Positions 8,096-17,201 of a stretch of 39,289 nucleotides of DNA are shown in pieces. The translations under genes and the position numbers were made by a program. The notes under the pieces were generated by a model that worked only from the letters and a program-made list of their open reading frames with translations, was not told the DNA's origin and did no database searches. The number at the start of each line of letters is the position of its first letter. The stretch's first letter is position 1. The stretch is from Paracoccaceae bacterium (GTDB lineage Bacteria > Pseudomonadota > Alphaproteobacteria > Rhodobacterales > Rhodobacteraceae), in the NCBI GenBank assembly GCA_021775315.1, contig JAJFIC010000079.1:1-39289 (forward strand), given 5' to 3'.

Positions 8096-9703
8096 ATGAC
8101 AGTTCTTAAATCAGTGGCAATCGCCTCGTCAGAGGTTTTCCAATCCAACCGCGACCGGCATCTGGCTTTGCTGGAAACCGTGGCGGCGGCGGCGGACAAG
8201 GCGACCTTTGGCGGTGGTGAAAAATCACGCGCACGTCATATTTCGCGCGGTAAAATGCTGCCACGCGATCGGGTGTCGGGCCTGTTGGATGCGGGTTCAC
8301 CCTTTCTGGAAATCGGCGCGACTGCGGCGCATGACCTTTATGACGGTGCCGCACCCGGTGCAGGCGTCATTGCCGGGATCGGTCGGGTGCATGGTCTGGA
8401 AGTCATGGTGCTGTGCAATGATGCCACCGTAAAAGGTGGCACGTATTTCCCGATGACGGTGAAAAAGCACCTGCGCGCCCAAGAGATCGCCGAAGCCAAC
8501 AATCTGCCCTGCATCTATCTGGTCGACAGCGGTGGGGCAAACCTGCCCAACCAGGATGAGGTTTTCCCGGATCGCGACCATTTCGGGCGAATTTTCTACA
8601 ATCAGGCCAATATGTCGGCCAAGGATATTCCTCAGATTGCGGTCGTCATGGGCTCGTGTACCGCGGGCGGGGCCTACGTGCCGGCCATGTCGGATGTGAC
8701 GATTATCGTCAAAGAACAAGGCACGATTTTTCTTGCCGGGCCACCATTGGTCAAAGCAGCCACCGGCGAGGTGGTCACTGCCGAAGATCTGGGTGGTGGT
8801 GATGTTCATACGCGCCTGTCTGGCGTGGCGGATTATCTGGCCGAGGATGACGCCCACGCTCTGGCATTGGCACGTCGGGCGGTAGCCGGTCTCAACCGGG
8901 CCAAACCAGCAACCGTGCAATTGCAACCGATCGAAGAACCACTTTACGATCCGGCGGAAATCCTTGGCGTGGTGCCTGCCGATCTGCGCACACCTTATGA
9001 CATCCGCGAGGTCATCGCTCGTCTGGTGGATGGATCGCGCTTTGACGAATTCAAAGCCCGCTTTGGCGAAACACTGATCTGCGGTTTTGCCCATGTCAAA
9101 GGCATGCCAATCGGCATCATTGCCAATAATGGCGTGCTGTTCAGCGAAAGCGCGCAAAAAGGCGCACATTTCGTCGAATTATGCTCGCAACGTCGCATCC
9201 CGCTGGTGTTTTTACAAAACATCACGGGCTTTATGGTCGGCCAGAAATATGAAAGCCAGGGCATCGCACGCCACGGTGCCAAATTGGTAACCGCGGTGGC
9301 CACCACCAAAGTGCCGAAAATCACCATGATCGTCGGTGGCTCGTTTGGCGCCGGGAATTACGGCATGGCCGGGCGGGCCTACAGCCCCCGGTTCCTGTGG
9401 ACATGGCCAAATTCGCAAGTGTCCGTCATGGGCGGCGAACAAGCCGCCGGGGTGCTTGCCACCGTCAAACGCGACGCGATTGAACGGGTCGGTGACACAT
9501 GGTCGGCTGAAGACGAGGCGAAATTCAAACAACCAACGCTTGATATGTTCGCGCATCAATCGCACCCGCTTTATGGCTCGTCGCGCCTGTGGGATGACGG
9601 CGTCATTGACCCACGCAAATCCCGCGATGTACTGGCACTGTCACTTTCGGCCTGCCTATGCGCTCCGATTGAGGAAACCCGCTTTGGCCTGTTCCGGATG
9701 TGA
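8096..9703 (+). CDS. mccB: Methylcrotonoyl-CoA carboxylase beta subunit (carboxyltransferase)
   Basis: Transfers carboxyl from carboxybiotin to 3-methylcrotonyl-CoA, giving 3-methylglutaconyl-CoA. The 535-residue protein is the usual MccB length and has both crotonase-like carboxyltransferase halves. The N half contains [27 protein letters not shown] and [14 protein letters not shown]; the C half contains [26 protein letters not shown] and [16 protein letters not shown]. MccB, rather than the propionyl-CoA PccB, is indicated by these motifs and by the pairing with ivd and HMG-CoA lyase. The 83-base gap upstream contains a weak GTGTC/GACAC hairpin (8013-8027) but no obvious terminator. Acts with MccA encoded downstream. 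Confidence 0.95.
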   Translation: MTVLKSVAIASSEVFQSNRDRHLALLETVAAAADKATFGGGEKSRARHISRGKMLPRDRVSGLLDAGSPFLEIGATAAHDLYDGAAPGAGVIAGIGRVHGLEVMVLCNDATVKGGTYFPMTVKKHLRAQEIAEANNLPCIYLVDSGGANLPNQDEVFPDRDHFGRIFYNQANMSAKDIPQIAVVMGSCTAGGAYVPAMSDVTIIVKEQGTIFLAGPPLVKAATGEVVTAEDLGGGDVHTRLSGVADYLAEDDAHALALARRAVAGLNRAKPATVQLQPIEEPLYDPAEILGVVPADLRTPYDIREVIARLVDGSRFDEFKARFGETLICGFAHVKGMPIGIIANNGVLFSESAQKGAHFVELCSQRRIPLVFLQNITGFMVGQKYESQGIARHGAKLVTAVATTKVPKITMIVGGSFGAGNYGMAGRAYSPRFLWTWPNSQVSVMGGEQAAGVLATVKRDAIERVGDTWSAEDEAKFKQPTLDMFAHQSHPLYGSSRLWDDGVIDPRKSRDVLALSLSACLCAPIEETRFGLFRM

Positions 9704-9734
9704 ACCGATGAAAGCGCGCAGATGTTTCTTTATT

Positions 9735-9774
9735 GCAAAAATACTCCCGGGGGTGCGGGGGCAGGCAGCCCCCG
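9735..9774 (+). repeat. Dispersed motif copy 2 with adjoining GC-rich hairpin
   Basis: GCAAAAATACTCCCGG (9735-9750), sharing a 15-base core with 3385-3399, is followed by a perfect 7-bp hairpin CGGGGGC (9756-9762), loop AGGCA, GCCCCCG (9768-9774). It lies in the 101-base gap between mccB and mccA. There is no T-run after the stem, so it is not a standard intrinsic terminator; it may attenuate, stabilise mRNA or be a mobile-type repeat. Confidence 0.55.
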
Positions 9775-9804
9775 TTGCTCGGGCACAGGTAAGGTGACCT
9801 AAAG

Positions 9805-11748
9805 ATGTTGAACAAAATTCTGATAGCGAACCGTGGCGAAATCGCTTGTCGTGTCATGGAAACCGCCCACCGATTGGGTGTGAAAACCGTGGCGGTCTAT
9901 TCCGATGCGGATGCGCGGTCCAAACATGTGGAAATGGCGGATGAGGCGGTGCATATCGGTGGCTCTGCCCCGGCTGACAGCTATCTCAAAGGCGATCTTA
10001 TTATCGAAATCGCATTGGCAATCGGTGCCGAGGCGATCCATCCCGGCTATGGCTTCCTGTCGGAAAACCCCGATTTCGTTGATGCGGTAACAGCGGCGGG
10101 GCTGGTTTTCATCGGCCCGTCAGCGGATGCGATCCGGGCTATGGGCCTAAAGGATGCCGCCAAGGAATTGATGGAAAAGGCGGGCGTGCCCGTTGTGCCC
10201 GGCTATCACGGCGCGGCGCAGGATCTGGCCCATCTTGAAGGCGCCGCCGAGGCGATCGGCTATCCGGTTCTGATCAAAGCCGTCGCAGGTGGCGGCGGCA
10301 AGGGCATGCGCAAGGTTATGGCCCCGGCAGATTTTGCCGATGCGTTGGCCTCGGCCCGCGGTGAGGCGAAAACCGCTTTTGGCAATGATGCCGTGCTGGT
10401 TGAAAAATTCGTCGAAAAACCACGCCATATTGAAATGCAGGTGTTTGGCGACGGCACAGATGCGGTGCATTTGTTTGAGCGTGATTGCTCGTTGCAACGT
10501 CGCCATCAAAAAGTGATTGAAGAGGCCCCGGCCCCCGGCATGACCCGCGAAATGCGCGCCGCAATGGGCAAGGCCGCCGTCAGGGCCGCGCGTGCCATCG
10601 GCTACAAAGGTGCGGGCACGGTTGAATTCATCGTCGACGCCAGTGATGGTTTGCGCGCTGATCGGTTCTGGTTCATGGAAATGAACACCCGCCTGCAAGT
10701 CGAACATCCGGTGACCGAGGCGATCACGGGCGTCGACCTTGTCGAATGGCAATTGCGCGTCGCAGCGGGCGAGGCCTTGCCAATGACGCAGGATCAGCTT
10801 TCGATCAACGGCCATTCGTTTGAAGCGCGGCTTTACGCCGAAGATGTGCCCAAAGGCTTTCTGCCCGCAACCGGCACCCTGACCCATCTTCAGTTTCCCC
10901 TTGATGCCCGGTCTGACAGCGGTGTGCGCAGTGGCGACGTGATTTCACCCTTTTATGATCCGATGATTGCCAAACTGGTCGTACATGGGCCAACGCGGGC
11001 GGTTGCGCTCAAACGCATGGAACAGGCGCTGGTCGCGACCGAAGTCGCCGGCAGCGTCACCAATCTGGCGTTCCTCACGGCCCTGACACGCCACGCGGAT
11101 TTCGTATCCGGCGATGTTGATACCGGTTTGATCGAGCGCGACATTGACAACCTGACCGCCTGCGCCCCTGTTTCGGGTGGGATCACAGCGCTGGCAGCCA
11201 TAGCGGCCGCCGGGTTGGATCGCGCCACTGGCTGGGACGTTGGTTTTTCACTTTGGGCACCTTTGAGCCATATCGTGCATCTGGGTGTTGATGACGAGGT
11301 GTCTGAGGTGACGATCTCGGTTCTGTCAGCCGTGCATTTCAAGGTCACGCTTAGCAGCGACAGTTTTGACATATCGTACCAGGGCGGCGACTGGTGGATC
11401 GACGGCGCCAAAAGCCGCGCAAAGCTGGTGGTTATCGGCGGCAGCGTCAGCGTTTTTGCCGATCAAAGCTGGCATTATGAAATCATCGACCCGTTGGACC
11501 GCGACGTTGGTGCCGCAGCGGGCGGCAATCTGATCGAGGCGCCGATGCCCGGTCTTGTCAAAGCGGTGTTCGTCAAGGCGGGTGACGCGGTAACGGCAGG
11601 TGATCGTTTGGCAATCCTTGAGGCGATGAAAATGGAACAGTCCCTGACGGCTGCGCGTGATGGTGTGGTGGCGGAAATCTTGGCCGCGTCCGGCGCGCAG
11701 GTTGAGGCTGGCGCGCCCCTGATACGGCTGGAAGACGAGGAAGACTGA
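9805..11748 (+). CDS. mccA: Methylcrotonoyl-CoA carboxylase alpha subunit (biotin carboxylase + biotin carrier)
   Basis: ATP-dependent carboxylation of biotin for the MccB reaction. The 647-residue protein has the biotin carboxylase N domain (ILIANRGEIACRV at the start), an ATP-grasp region with the Gly-rich loop AGGGGKGM (161-168) and the active-site NTRLQVEHPVTE (294-305). A less conserved linking domain follows, then a biotin carrier domain with EAMKMEQ, whose Lys near 609 is the biotinylation site. The ATG at 9805 follows a plausible AAGGTGA site at 9789-9795. The stop overlaps the next start by one base (TGATG). Its biotin would be attached by BirA, encoded at 33062. Confidence 0.95.
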   Translation: MLNKILIANRGEIACRVMETAHRLGVKTVAVYSDADARSKHVEMADEAVHIGGSAPADSYLKGDLIIEIALAIGAEAIHPGYGFLSENPDFVDAVTAAGLVFIGPSADAIRAMGLKDAAKELMEKAGVPVVPGYHGAAQDLAHLEGAAEAIGYPVLIKAVAGGGGKGMRKVMAPADFADALASARGEAKTAFGNDAVLVEKFVEKPRHIEMQVFGDGTDAVHLFERDCSLQRRHQKVIEEAPAPGMTREMRAAMGKAAVRAARAIGYKGAGTVEFIVDASDGLRADRFWFMEMNTRLQVEHPVTEAITGVDLVEWQLRVAAGEALPMTQDQLSINGHSFEARLYAEDVPKGFLPATGTLTHLQFPLDARSDSGVRSGDVISPFYDPMIAKLVVHGPTRAVALKRMEQALVATEVAGSVTNLAFLTALTRHADFVSGDVDTGLIERDIDNLTACAPVSGGITALAAIAAAGLDRATGWDVGFSLWAPLSHIVHLGVDDEVSEVTISVLSAVHFKVTLSSDSFDISYQGGDWWIDGAKSRAKLVVIGGSVSVFADQSWHYEIIDPLDRDVGAAAGGNLIEAPMPGLVKAVFVKAGDAVTAGDRLAILEAMKMEQSLTAARDGVVAEILAASGAQVEAGAPLIRLEDEED

Positions 11749-12404
11749 TGCGCCGCCTGCATCACGGTTGGGAAAGCCGTTCAACCCGCAGTCTGGCATT
11801 GCTTTACGAAATGGGGCTTGAATTTGAGCTGGTGGTCCATTCGTTTCTGAAACCGCTTTATACCGAGGCATACCGCAAATTGTCGCCAGCCGGGCGGGTG
11901 CCTGCGTTGGAAGACGGCGACCTCACGATTTTTGAAACCGGCGCGATCACTGAATATTTGGTTACCACCTATCCGCAATCCGGTCTTGGCCGTCCAATTG
12001 GCGACGCTGAGCATTGGCAATGGGTGCAATGGCTGCATTTTGCCGAAACCATCGGCCAGCATTTGGCGACATTGACCCAACACCACGTGGTTCTACGCAA
12101 AGACTGGATGCGCTCGCCCACCGTTATGAAATACGAAACCATGCGTCTGGCGCGCACATTGGCCGTGCTGGAAGAGGCATTGGAAGGGCAGGACTATCTG
12201 CTGGCCAGCGGCTTTTCCGCCATCGACACCAATGTGGGTTATTCGGTCTACGGTGCCCAGCGTTTCGTGCGGCTTGATGCCTTGCCGAATGTCGCCGCCT
12301 ATAGTGCGCGCCTGCTGACCCGCCCGGCGTTTCAAAAGGCGCTGCCTCCGGAAGGGGCAGAACGATTGTACCTGAAAGATTTTTACGAGCTTCCAGATGT
12401 CTGA
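11748..12404 (+). CDS. Glutathione S-transferase family protein
   Basis: A 218-residue protein with GST architecture: a thioredoxin-like N domain (residues 1-78; SRSTRSLALLYEMGLEFE, cis-Pro in AGRVPALEDGDLTIFETGAITEYL) and an all-helical C domain. The E-T/S pair that binds the glutathione gamma-glutamyl group is present (FETGAI). The N-terminal strand (MRRLHHGWESR) differs from the common LYxxPxSP pattern, and Ser residues near 10-12 could be the catalytic group. It overlaps mccA by one base and the HMG-CoA lyase gene by eight, so it is translationally coupled into the leucine operon. No leucine-pathway step needs a GST; a role in detoxifying reactive enoyl-CoA intermediates is only a guess. 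Confidence 0.85.
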   Translation: MRRLHHGWESRSTRSLALLYEMGLEFELVVHSFLKPLYTEAYRKLSPAGRVPALEDGDLTIFETGAITEYLVTTYPQSGLGRPIGDAEHWQWVQWLHFAETIGQHLATLTQHHVVLRKDWMRSPTVMKYETMRLARTLAVLEEALEGQDYLLASGFSAIDTNVGYSVYGAQRFVRLDALPNVAAYSARLLTRPAFQKALPPEGAERLYLKDFYELPDV

Positions 12405-13251
12405 ATTTGTGGAAATATTCGAAGTTGGCCCGCGTGACGGGTTGCAGAACGAGTCGCAGATGATCGCTGCCCGTGACAAAATCGCGCTAGTCGACGTGCT
12501 GTCGAGTGCCGGTTTCAAGCGCATCGAAGTGGCCAGTTTCGTGTCGCCCAAATGGGTGCCGCAAATGGCCGACGGGGCCGAAGTGCTGGCCGGTATCAGA
12601 CGCGCACCCGGTGTTTCCTACGCGGCGCTGACGCCAAATATGCGTGGCTATGACGGGGCGAAAGCCGCCAAAGCTGACGAGATCGCGATTTTCGCTTCGG
12701 CCTCGGAAGGGTTCAGTCAGGCCAATATCAATTGCTCAATAGCGGAAAGTCTGGAACGGTTCGCCCCTATTGCGGCGGCGGCCTTGGCTGATGGCATTCC
12801 GATGCGGGGGTATATCTCGTGCGTCACTGATTGTCCGTTTGACGGGCCGACCGCGCCGGGGCAGGTGGCTGATCTGGCGGCAAAACTGCGCGCTGCAGGA
12901 TGTTACGAAATTTCGCTTGGCGACACGATTGGGCAAGCTAATCCGGACAGTATTTCCGCGATGTTACGGGCGGTGTTGAAGGCGACCCCGGCAAACATGC
13001 TGGCGGGCCATTACCACGACACAGCCGGACGTGCGCTGGCCAATATCGAGGCATCATTGGCGCTGGGCGTGCGGGTGTTTGACGCGGCTGTCGGTGGGCT
13101 GGGCGGCTGCCCTTATGCGCCGGGTGCGGCGGGCAATGTCGCAAGCGAGGCGGTTGCCGCGCGACTGGCCGACCTTGGCTTTGCAACCGGGCTCGATCAG
13201 GCCATATTGGCCAAAGCGGCACAAATGGCGCGTCAGATGCGCAGCACTTAA
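12397..13251 (+). CDS. Hydroxymethylglutaryl-CoA lyase
   Basis: Cleaves 3-hydroxy-3-methylglutaryl-CoA to acetyl-CoA and acetoacetate, the last step of leucine breakdown. The 284-residue TIM-barrel protein has all the catalytic residues of the family. Arg13-Asp14 lie in GPRDGLQNE, the metal ligands His205 and His207 in AGHYHDTAG, the catalytic Cys238 in GGLGGCPYAPGAAGN, and Asn247 supplies a further metal ligand. Its start overlaps the GST gene by eight bases. Usual symbols for this gene are mvaB, hmgL or liuE. Confidence 0.95.
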   Translation: MSEFVEIFEVGPRDGLQNESQMIAARDKIALVDVLSSAGFKRIEVASFVSPKWVPQMADGAEVLAGIRRAPGVSYAALTPNMRGYDGAKAAKADEIAIFASASEGFSQANINCSIAESLERFAPIAAAALADGIPMRGYISCVTDCPFDGPTAPGQVADLAAKLRAAGCYEISLGDTIGQANPDSISAMLRAVLKATPANMLAGHYHDTAGRALANIEASLALGVRVFDAAVGGLGGCPYAPGAAGNVASEAVAARLADLGFATGLDQAILAKAAQMARQMRST

Positions 13252-13306
13252 ACTAACACCAGCCACAACCGCCAAGCCAAGATAAAAGTCACCCAAAGGA
13301 ATGAAC

Positions 13307-14092
13307 ATGTTTGAAACGCTGAGAATTGAAACTGACACACGTGGTGTGGCGACGCTGTGGCTGGCAAGGGGCGACAAACATAACGCGATGTCGGGCCTGA
13401 TGCTGCGCGAACTTGGTTGTGCTGCGGATCAATTGGCAGCGGATGACAACGTGCGGGTTGTTGTTCTGGCGGCCGATGGCAAATCTTTTTGCGCCGGGGG
13501 TGATCTGCGCTGGATGCAGGCCCAAATGACTGCCAGCGGACATGAACGCCGGGCCGAGGCGCGCATTCTGGCGAACGGTTTGTTCAAGCTGAACACGTTG
13601 CCCAAACCGCTGATCGGGCGGGTGCAGGGCAACGCGTTTGGCGGCGGCATTGGTCTGATGTCGGTTTGCGATGTGGCCATCGGGGTTGAAGCGGCCAAGT
13701 TTGGCCTGACTGAGGTTAAGCTCGGCCTGATCCCCGCGACCATCTCGCCTTATGTTCTGGCGCGAATGGGCGAAGACAAGGCGCGCCGCGTGTTCATGTC
13801 GGCGCGGCTGTTTGGCGCATCAGAGGCGCGTGAACTGAACCTGCTGGCGCATGTTGTGACACCGGATGCGCTTGACGCTGCGGTCGAGGCCGAGGTCGCG
13901 CCTTACCTGCAAGCGGCCCCCGGCGCGGTTGCGGCGGCCAAACAACTGGCGCGTTCGCTGGGGCCGGCGATCACGGACGAGGTAATCGGTGACACGATCG
14001 AACGTCTGGTTGCCTGTTGGGAAGGCAGCGAAGCGCCGGAAGGCATCGCCGCGTTTTTTGAAAAACGCAAGCCGAATTGGGTTGTGGAATAG
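13307..14092 (+). CDS. Enoyl-CoA hydratase/isomerase family protein, probably methylglutaconyl-CoA hydratase
   Basis: Crotonase-fold protein of 261 residues. By context it hydrates 3-methylglutaconyl-CoA to HMG-CoA, the only leucine-pathway step otherwise missing from the operon (usually called liuC). Oxyanion-hole segments are KSFCAGGDLRWM and GNAFGGGIGLMSVCD, and the catalytic Glu is likely that in GLTEVKLGLIPATISPYV, typical of methylglutaconyl-CoA hydratases. Two ATGs are possible. AAAGGA at 13295-13300 directly abuts the ATG at 13301 but lies 6 bases before the ATG at 13307, so the latter is chosen. Last gene of the operon. Confidence 0.88.
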   Translation: MFETLRIETDTRGVATLWLARGDKHNAMSGLMLRELGCAADQLAADDNVRVVVLAADGKSFCAGGDLRWMQAQMTASGHERRAEARILANGLFKLNTLPKPLIGRVQGNAFGGGIGLMSVCDVAIGVEAAKFGLTEVKLGLIPATISPYVLARMGEDKARRVFMSARLFGASEARELNLLAHVVTPDALDAAVEAEVAPYLQAAPGAVAAAKQLARSLGPAITDEVIGDTIERLVACWEGSEAPEGIAAFFEKRKPNWVVE

Positions 14093-14485
14093 GCGGTGTT
14101 GGCGTCAGTCGACCGCCAACAGATGCAACAATGCGACTAACGGTCTTGTTGGCGAAAACGGCGCCTGTCTAGGTCTAGACTGTTGTGGCTGGCATTTATT
14201 GCGCGTTTGCATCCGCGGGGTCACGGTAGTGACGGAACGCGACCCGCCCCGCGCCTTGAACGAGGCAGAAAGCAGGTCGGGAATCACATTTTTCGCGTCC
14301 GAAATCGCCCCGCCAAGTATACAATTGTCCACAAATGCGTCGCACCATTTGTTTTGCGCTGACAAAACCCGCTGATTTCGTCCCGAAAACCGGGTCTTCC
14401 TTTGACTGGTTCGGTTGACCTTGTGCCAAGTCAGGCGTAAAGATCACGCAATAATTTTTGCCGGTTGGGCTTGAAGGAGGCAGTG
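14093..14485. other. 393-bp gene-free leader between leucine operon and nuo operon
   Basis: No convincing coding sequence on either strand. It begins with imperfect hairpins just after the hydratase stop (GTTGGCG 14098-14104 with CGCCAAC 14114-14120, or GGCGGT with ACCGCC), a possible terminator without a T-run. A second GTTGGCG copy lies at 14148-14154. Further on are a GTCAC-GGTA-GTGAC hairpin near 14220, an ACAATTGT palindrome near 14323 and the predicted nuo promoter at 14415-14443. The length suggests additional regulation of the nuo operon. Confidence 0.6.
14415..14443 (+). promoter_or_regulatory. Candidate nuo operon promoter
   Basis: TTGACC at 14415-14420 is a good -35; after 17 bases, TAAAGA at 14438-14443 is a weak -10. 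It lies about 40 bases before the nuoA start and is the best match I could find by eye in the leader. Confidence 0.4.
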
Positions 14486-14851
14486 TTGGACCAGTTGTTA
14501 AGAGAGTACCTTCCGATCCTCATATTTTTGGCCCTTGCCGTGGCACTGGCTGTGGTTTTGATCGCCGCCGCACTTGTGGTGGCCGTACGGCACCCGGATG
14601 CCGAAAAAATCAGCGCCTATGAGTGTGGTTTTAACGCCTTTGATGACGCGCGGATGAAATTCGATGTGCGGTTCTATCTGGTGTCGATCCTGTTCATTAT
14701 CTTTGACCTTGAGGTGGCGTTTTTGTTCCCCTGGGCCGCGTCGTTCCAACATGTGGGCGAGCTGGGTTTCTGGTCGATGATGGTATTTCTGGCAGTCCTG
14801 ACCATCGGATTTGCCTATGAGTGGAAAAAAGGGGCTCTTGAATGGTCGTGA
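14486..14851 (+). CDS. nuoA: NADH-quinone oxidoreductase subunit A
   Basis: Small membrane subunit of complex I next to the quinone tunnel. The 121-residue protein has three membrane segments (about 8-33, 63-83, 96-111), the cytoplasmic loop with the conserved Cys of AYECGFN (45-50), and [11 protein letters not shown] in the second helix. There is no ATG at the 5' end. AAGGAGG at 14474-14480 precedes a GTG at 14483 (2-base spacing) and a TTG at 14486 (5-base spacing). The TTG gives [12 protein letters not shown], which resembles relatives and has better spacing, so it is preferred. A rare start codon on the first gene of a large operon could limit translation. First of the 14 nuo genes. Confidence 0.93.
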   Translation: MDQLLREYLPILIFLALAVALAVVLIAAALVVAVRHPDAEKISAYECGFNAFDDARMKFDVRFYLVSILFIIFDLEVAFLFPWAASFQHVGELGFWSMMVFLAVLTIGFAYEWKKGALEWS

Positions 14852-15372
14852 TGTCTGCCAATTCTGCTGGGGCTGATAAAGAAGTATCGACAGCGGCCCT
14901 GAACCGTGACTTGCAGGACAAGGGTTTTCTGCTGACCTCGACCGAGGATGTGATCAATTGGGCCCGCACTGGCAGCCTGCACTGGATGACCTTTGGTTTG
15001 GCCTGTTGTGCGATTGAAATGATGCATGCCTCGATGCCACGTTATGATCTGGAACGGTTTGGCACCGCGCCGCGCGCCAGCCCGCGCCAGTCTGATCTGA
15101 TGATTGTGGCCGGAACGCTGACCAACAAAATGGCGCCCGCACTGCGCAAGGTTTATGACCAGATGCCGGAACCACGGTATGTGATCTCGATGGGGTCCTG
15201 TGCCAATGGCGGCGGTTACTATCATTATTCCTATTCGGTTGTACGTGGCTGTGATCGGGTTGTGCCGGTTGACATCTATGTACCGGGTTGCCCGCCAACC
15301 GCCGAGGCGCTGGTTTACGGTATTTTACAACTCCAGCGGAAAATCCGCCGGACGGGCACGATTGCACGGTAA
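14842..15372 (+). CDS. nuoB: NADH-quinone oxidoreductase subunit B
   Basis: Carries the terminal [4Fe-4S] cluster N2, which hands electrons to ubiquinone. The 176-residue protein has the four expected ligands, Cys55 and Cys56 (adjacent, in GLACCAIEM), Cys120 (GSCANGGG) and Cys150 ([10 protein letters not shown]). The ATG at 14842 is 7 bases after GGGG (14831-14834) and overlaps nuoA by ten bases; an ATG at 14851 is an alternative. NuoB contacts NuoC, D, A, H and I at the quinone site. Confidence 0.97.
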   Translation: MVVMSANSAGADKEVSTAALNRDLQDKGFLLTSTEDVINWARTGSLHWMTFGLACCAIEMMHASMPRYDLERFGTAPRASPRQSDLMIVAGTLTNKMAPALRKVYDQMPEPRYVISMGSCANGGGYYHYSYSVVRGCDRVVPVDIYVPGCPPTAEALVYGILQLQRKIRRTGTIAR

Positions 15373-15387
15373 ATTCGAGGATTTGAG

Positions 15388-15993
15388 ATGAGCGAAGTAT
15401 TGCAAGAACTGGCCGCCCTGATTGCAGGCAAGCAAGAAGATGCGATCGTGGCAACCAGCATCACCAATGGCGAGTTATGCGTGCAGGTCGCGCTAAGTGA
15501 ACTGGTTGAATTCATTGAGTTTCTGAAAAGCGACCGCAATTGCCAATTCTCAACCCTGGTGGATATTACTGCCGTTGATTACCCAACCCGCGACAAACGC
15601 TTTGACGTGATTTACCATTTCCTGTCGATGTATCAGAACCACCGCATTCGCCTGCGCGTCACCGTGCGCGAGGATGATCTGATGCCCTCGATCACCTCGG
15701 TTCATCCCAGCGCCAATTGGTTCGAGCGTGAAGTGTTCGACATGTATGGCCTGATGTTCAGCGGTCATCCCGATTTGCGCCGCATCCTGACGGATTACGG
15801 ATTTCGCGGACATCCTTTGCGTAAGGATTTCCCGACAACGGGCTATACCGAAGTGCGCTACGACGAAAAAGAAAAGCGCGTGGTTTATGAACCGGTGTCG
15901 CTTATTCAGGAATACCGCCAGTTCGATTTCATGTCCCCTTGGGAGGGGGCAGAATTTATCCTGCCGGGTGACGACAAGGGAGAAGCGAAGTGA
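15388..15993 (+). CDS. nuoC: NADH-quinone oxidoreductase subunit C
   Basis: Hydrophilic connecting subunit (30-kDa homologue), 201 residues. Diagnostic sequence includes [12 protein letters not shown] near residue 57, [18 protein letters not shown] (about 108-125), the complex I 30-kDa signature, and [18 protein letters not shown] (131-148). It is a separate protein rather than fused to NuoD as in enterobacteria, the normal state in alphaproteobacteria. Its stop overlaps the nuoD start by one base (TGATG). Confidence 0.96.
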   Translation: MSEVLQELAALIAGKQEDAIVATSITNGELCVQVALSELVEFIEFLKSDRNCQFSTLVDITAVDYPTRDKRFDVIYHFLSMYQNHRIRLRVTVREDDLMPSITSVHPSANWFEREVFDMYGLMFSGHPDLRRILTDYGFRGHPLRKDFPTTGYTEVRYDEKEKRVVYEPVSLIQEYRQFDFMSPWEGAEFILPGDDKGEAK

Positions 15994-17201
15994 TGGACGG
16001 TTCCCAAAACGACGCCCTGAACGGCGAACAGCGTATCCGCAATTTCAACATCAATTTCGGCCCACAACATCCAGCGGCCCACGGCGTTTTGCGTCTGGTG
16101 CTGGAATTGGAAGGCGAAATCGTCGAGCGGTGTGATCCGCATATTGGTCTTTTGCATCGCGGTACCGAAAAGCTGATGGAAAGCCGGACATATCTGCAAA
16201 ACCTGCCCTTTTTTGATCGGCTGGATTACGTCGCGCCGATGAATCAGGAACATGCCTGGTGTCTGGCCATCGAAAAAATGACCGGCACCGCAGTGCCGCG
16301 CCGCGCCAGCCTTATCCGGGTGCTCTATTCCGAAATTGGCCGCATTCTTAACCACCTGCTGAACGTCACCACACAGGCGATGGATGTGGGCGCGCTGACA
16401 CCGCCGCTTTGGGGGTTTGAAGAGCGCGAAAAGCTGATGACTTTCTATGAGCGCGCTTGTGGTGCGCGACTGCACGCGGCCTATTTCCGCCCCGGCGGTG
16501 TGCATCAGGATCTGCCGGATGATCTGCTGGATGATATCATGGCGTGGTCGCTGGAATTCCCGGCGATGCTGGATGACATTGAAGGATTGCTGACGGAAAA
16601 CCGTATCTTCAAACAACGTAACGTTGATATTGCGATCGTGACGGAACAAGAGGCGCTCGATTGGGGTTTTTCGGGCGTGATGGTGCGCGGTTCCGGCATG
16701 GCCTGGGATTTGCGCCGCGCCCAACCCTATGAATGTTACGACGAGTTTGAGTTTCAGATCCCGGTCGGTAAGAACGGTGATTGTTACGACCGGTATTTGT
16801 GCCGGGTGGCCGAAATGCGCGAAAGCGTCAAAATCATGCAGCAAGCAATTGAAAAGCTGCGCCTTGAGCCCGGTGATGTGCTGGCGCGGGGCAAGCTTAC
16901 ACCGCCCAAACGTGGCGAGATGAAAACCTCGATGGAGGCGTTGATCCACCACTTTAAGCTTTACACCGAAGGCTTCCACGTGCCCGAAGGCGAGATTTAC
17001 GCCGCGGTCGAGGCCCCTAAGGGTGAGTTTGGCGTCTATCTGGTGTCTGATGGCAGCAACAAGCCGTACAAGGCGAAAATCCGTGCGCCGGGCTATTTGC
17101 ATCTACAGGCGATGGATCATCTTTGCCGCGGCCACCAACTGGCCGACGTAGCTGCCATCATCGGCTCGATTGATGTGGTGTTTGGAGAGATCGACCGGTG
17201 A
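15993..17201 (+). CDS. nuoD: NADH-quinone oxidoreductase subunit D
   Basis: 49-kDa subunit homologue that forms the quinone-binding cavity with NuoB. The 402-residue protein contains [15 protein letters not shown] (quinone-site His in the QHPAAHG loop), the [14 protein letters not shown] signature, [16 protein letters not shown] and [15 protein letters not shown]-terminal [28 protein letters not shown] tail is typical. The ATG at 15993 overlaps the nuoC stop; a GTG directly before it at 15990 is possible but less likely. Confidence 0.97.
   Translation: MDGSQNDALNGEQRIRNFNINFGPQHPAAHGVLRLVLELEGEIVERCDPHIGLLHRGTEKLMESRTYLQNLPFFDRLDYVAPMNQEHAWCLAIEKMTGTAVPRRASLIRVLYSEIGRILNHLLNVTTQAMDVGALTPPLWGFEEREKLMTFYERACGARLHAAYFRPGGVHQDLPDDLLDDIMAWSLEFPAMLDDIEGLLTENRIFKQRNVDIAIVTEQEALDWGFSGVMVRGSGMAWDLRRAQPYECYDEFEFQIPVGKNGDCYDRYLCRVAEMRESVKIMQQAIEKLRLEPGDVLARGKLTPPKRGEMKTSMEALIHHFKLYTEGFHVPEGEIYAAVEAPKGEFGVYLVSDGSNKPYKAKIRAPGYLHLQAMDHLCRGHQLADVAAIIGSIDVVFGEIDR

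Noticed and set aside
8297-9169. 290-codon open frame on the minus strand opposite mccB
   Set aside because: Entirely within mccB, His/Gln-rich translation with no motif; antisense shadow.
14105-14365. 86-codon minus-strand frame in the pre-nuo leader
   Set aside because: No ribosome site, no motif, odd composition; probably chance in a non-coding leader.
15906-17102. 398-codon open frame on the minus strand opposite nuoD
   Set aside because: It is the shadow of nuoD in biased codon usage; its product (Arg/His/Gln-rich) has no family character, and nuoD is beyond doubt.
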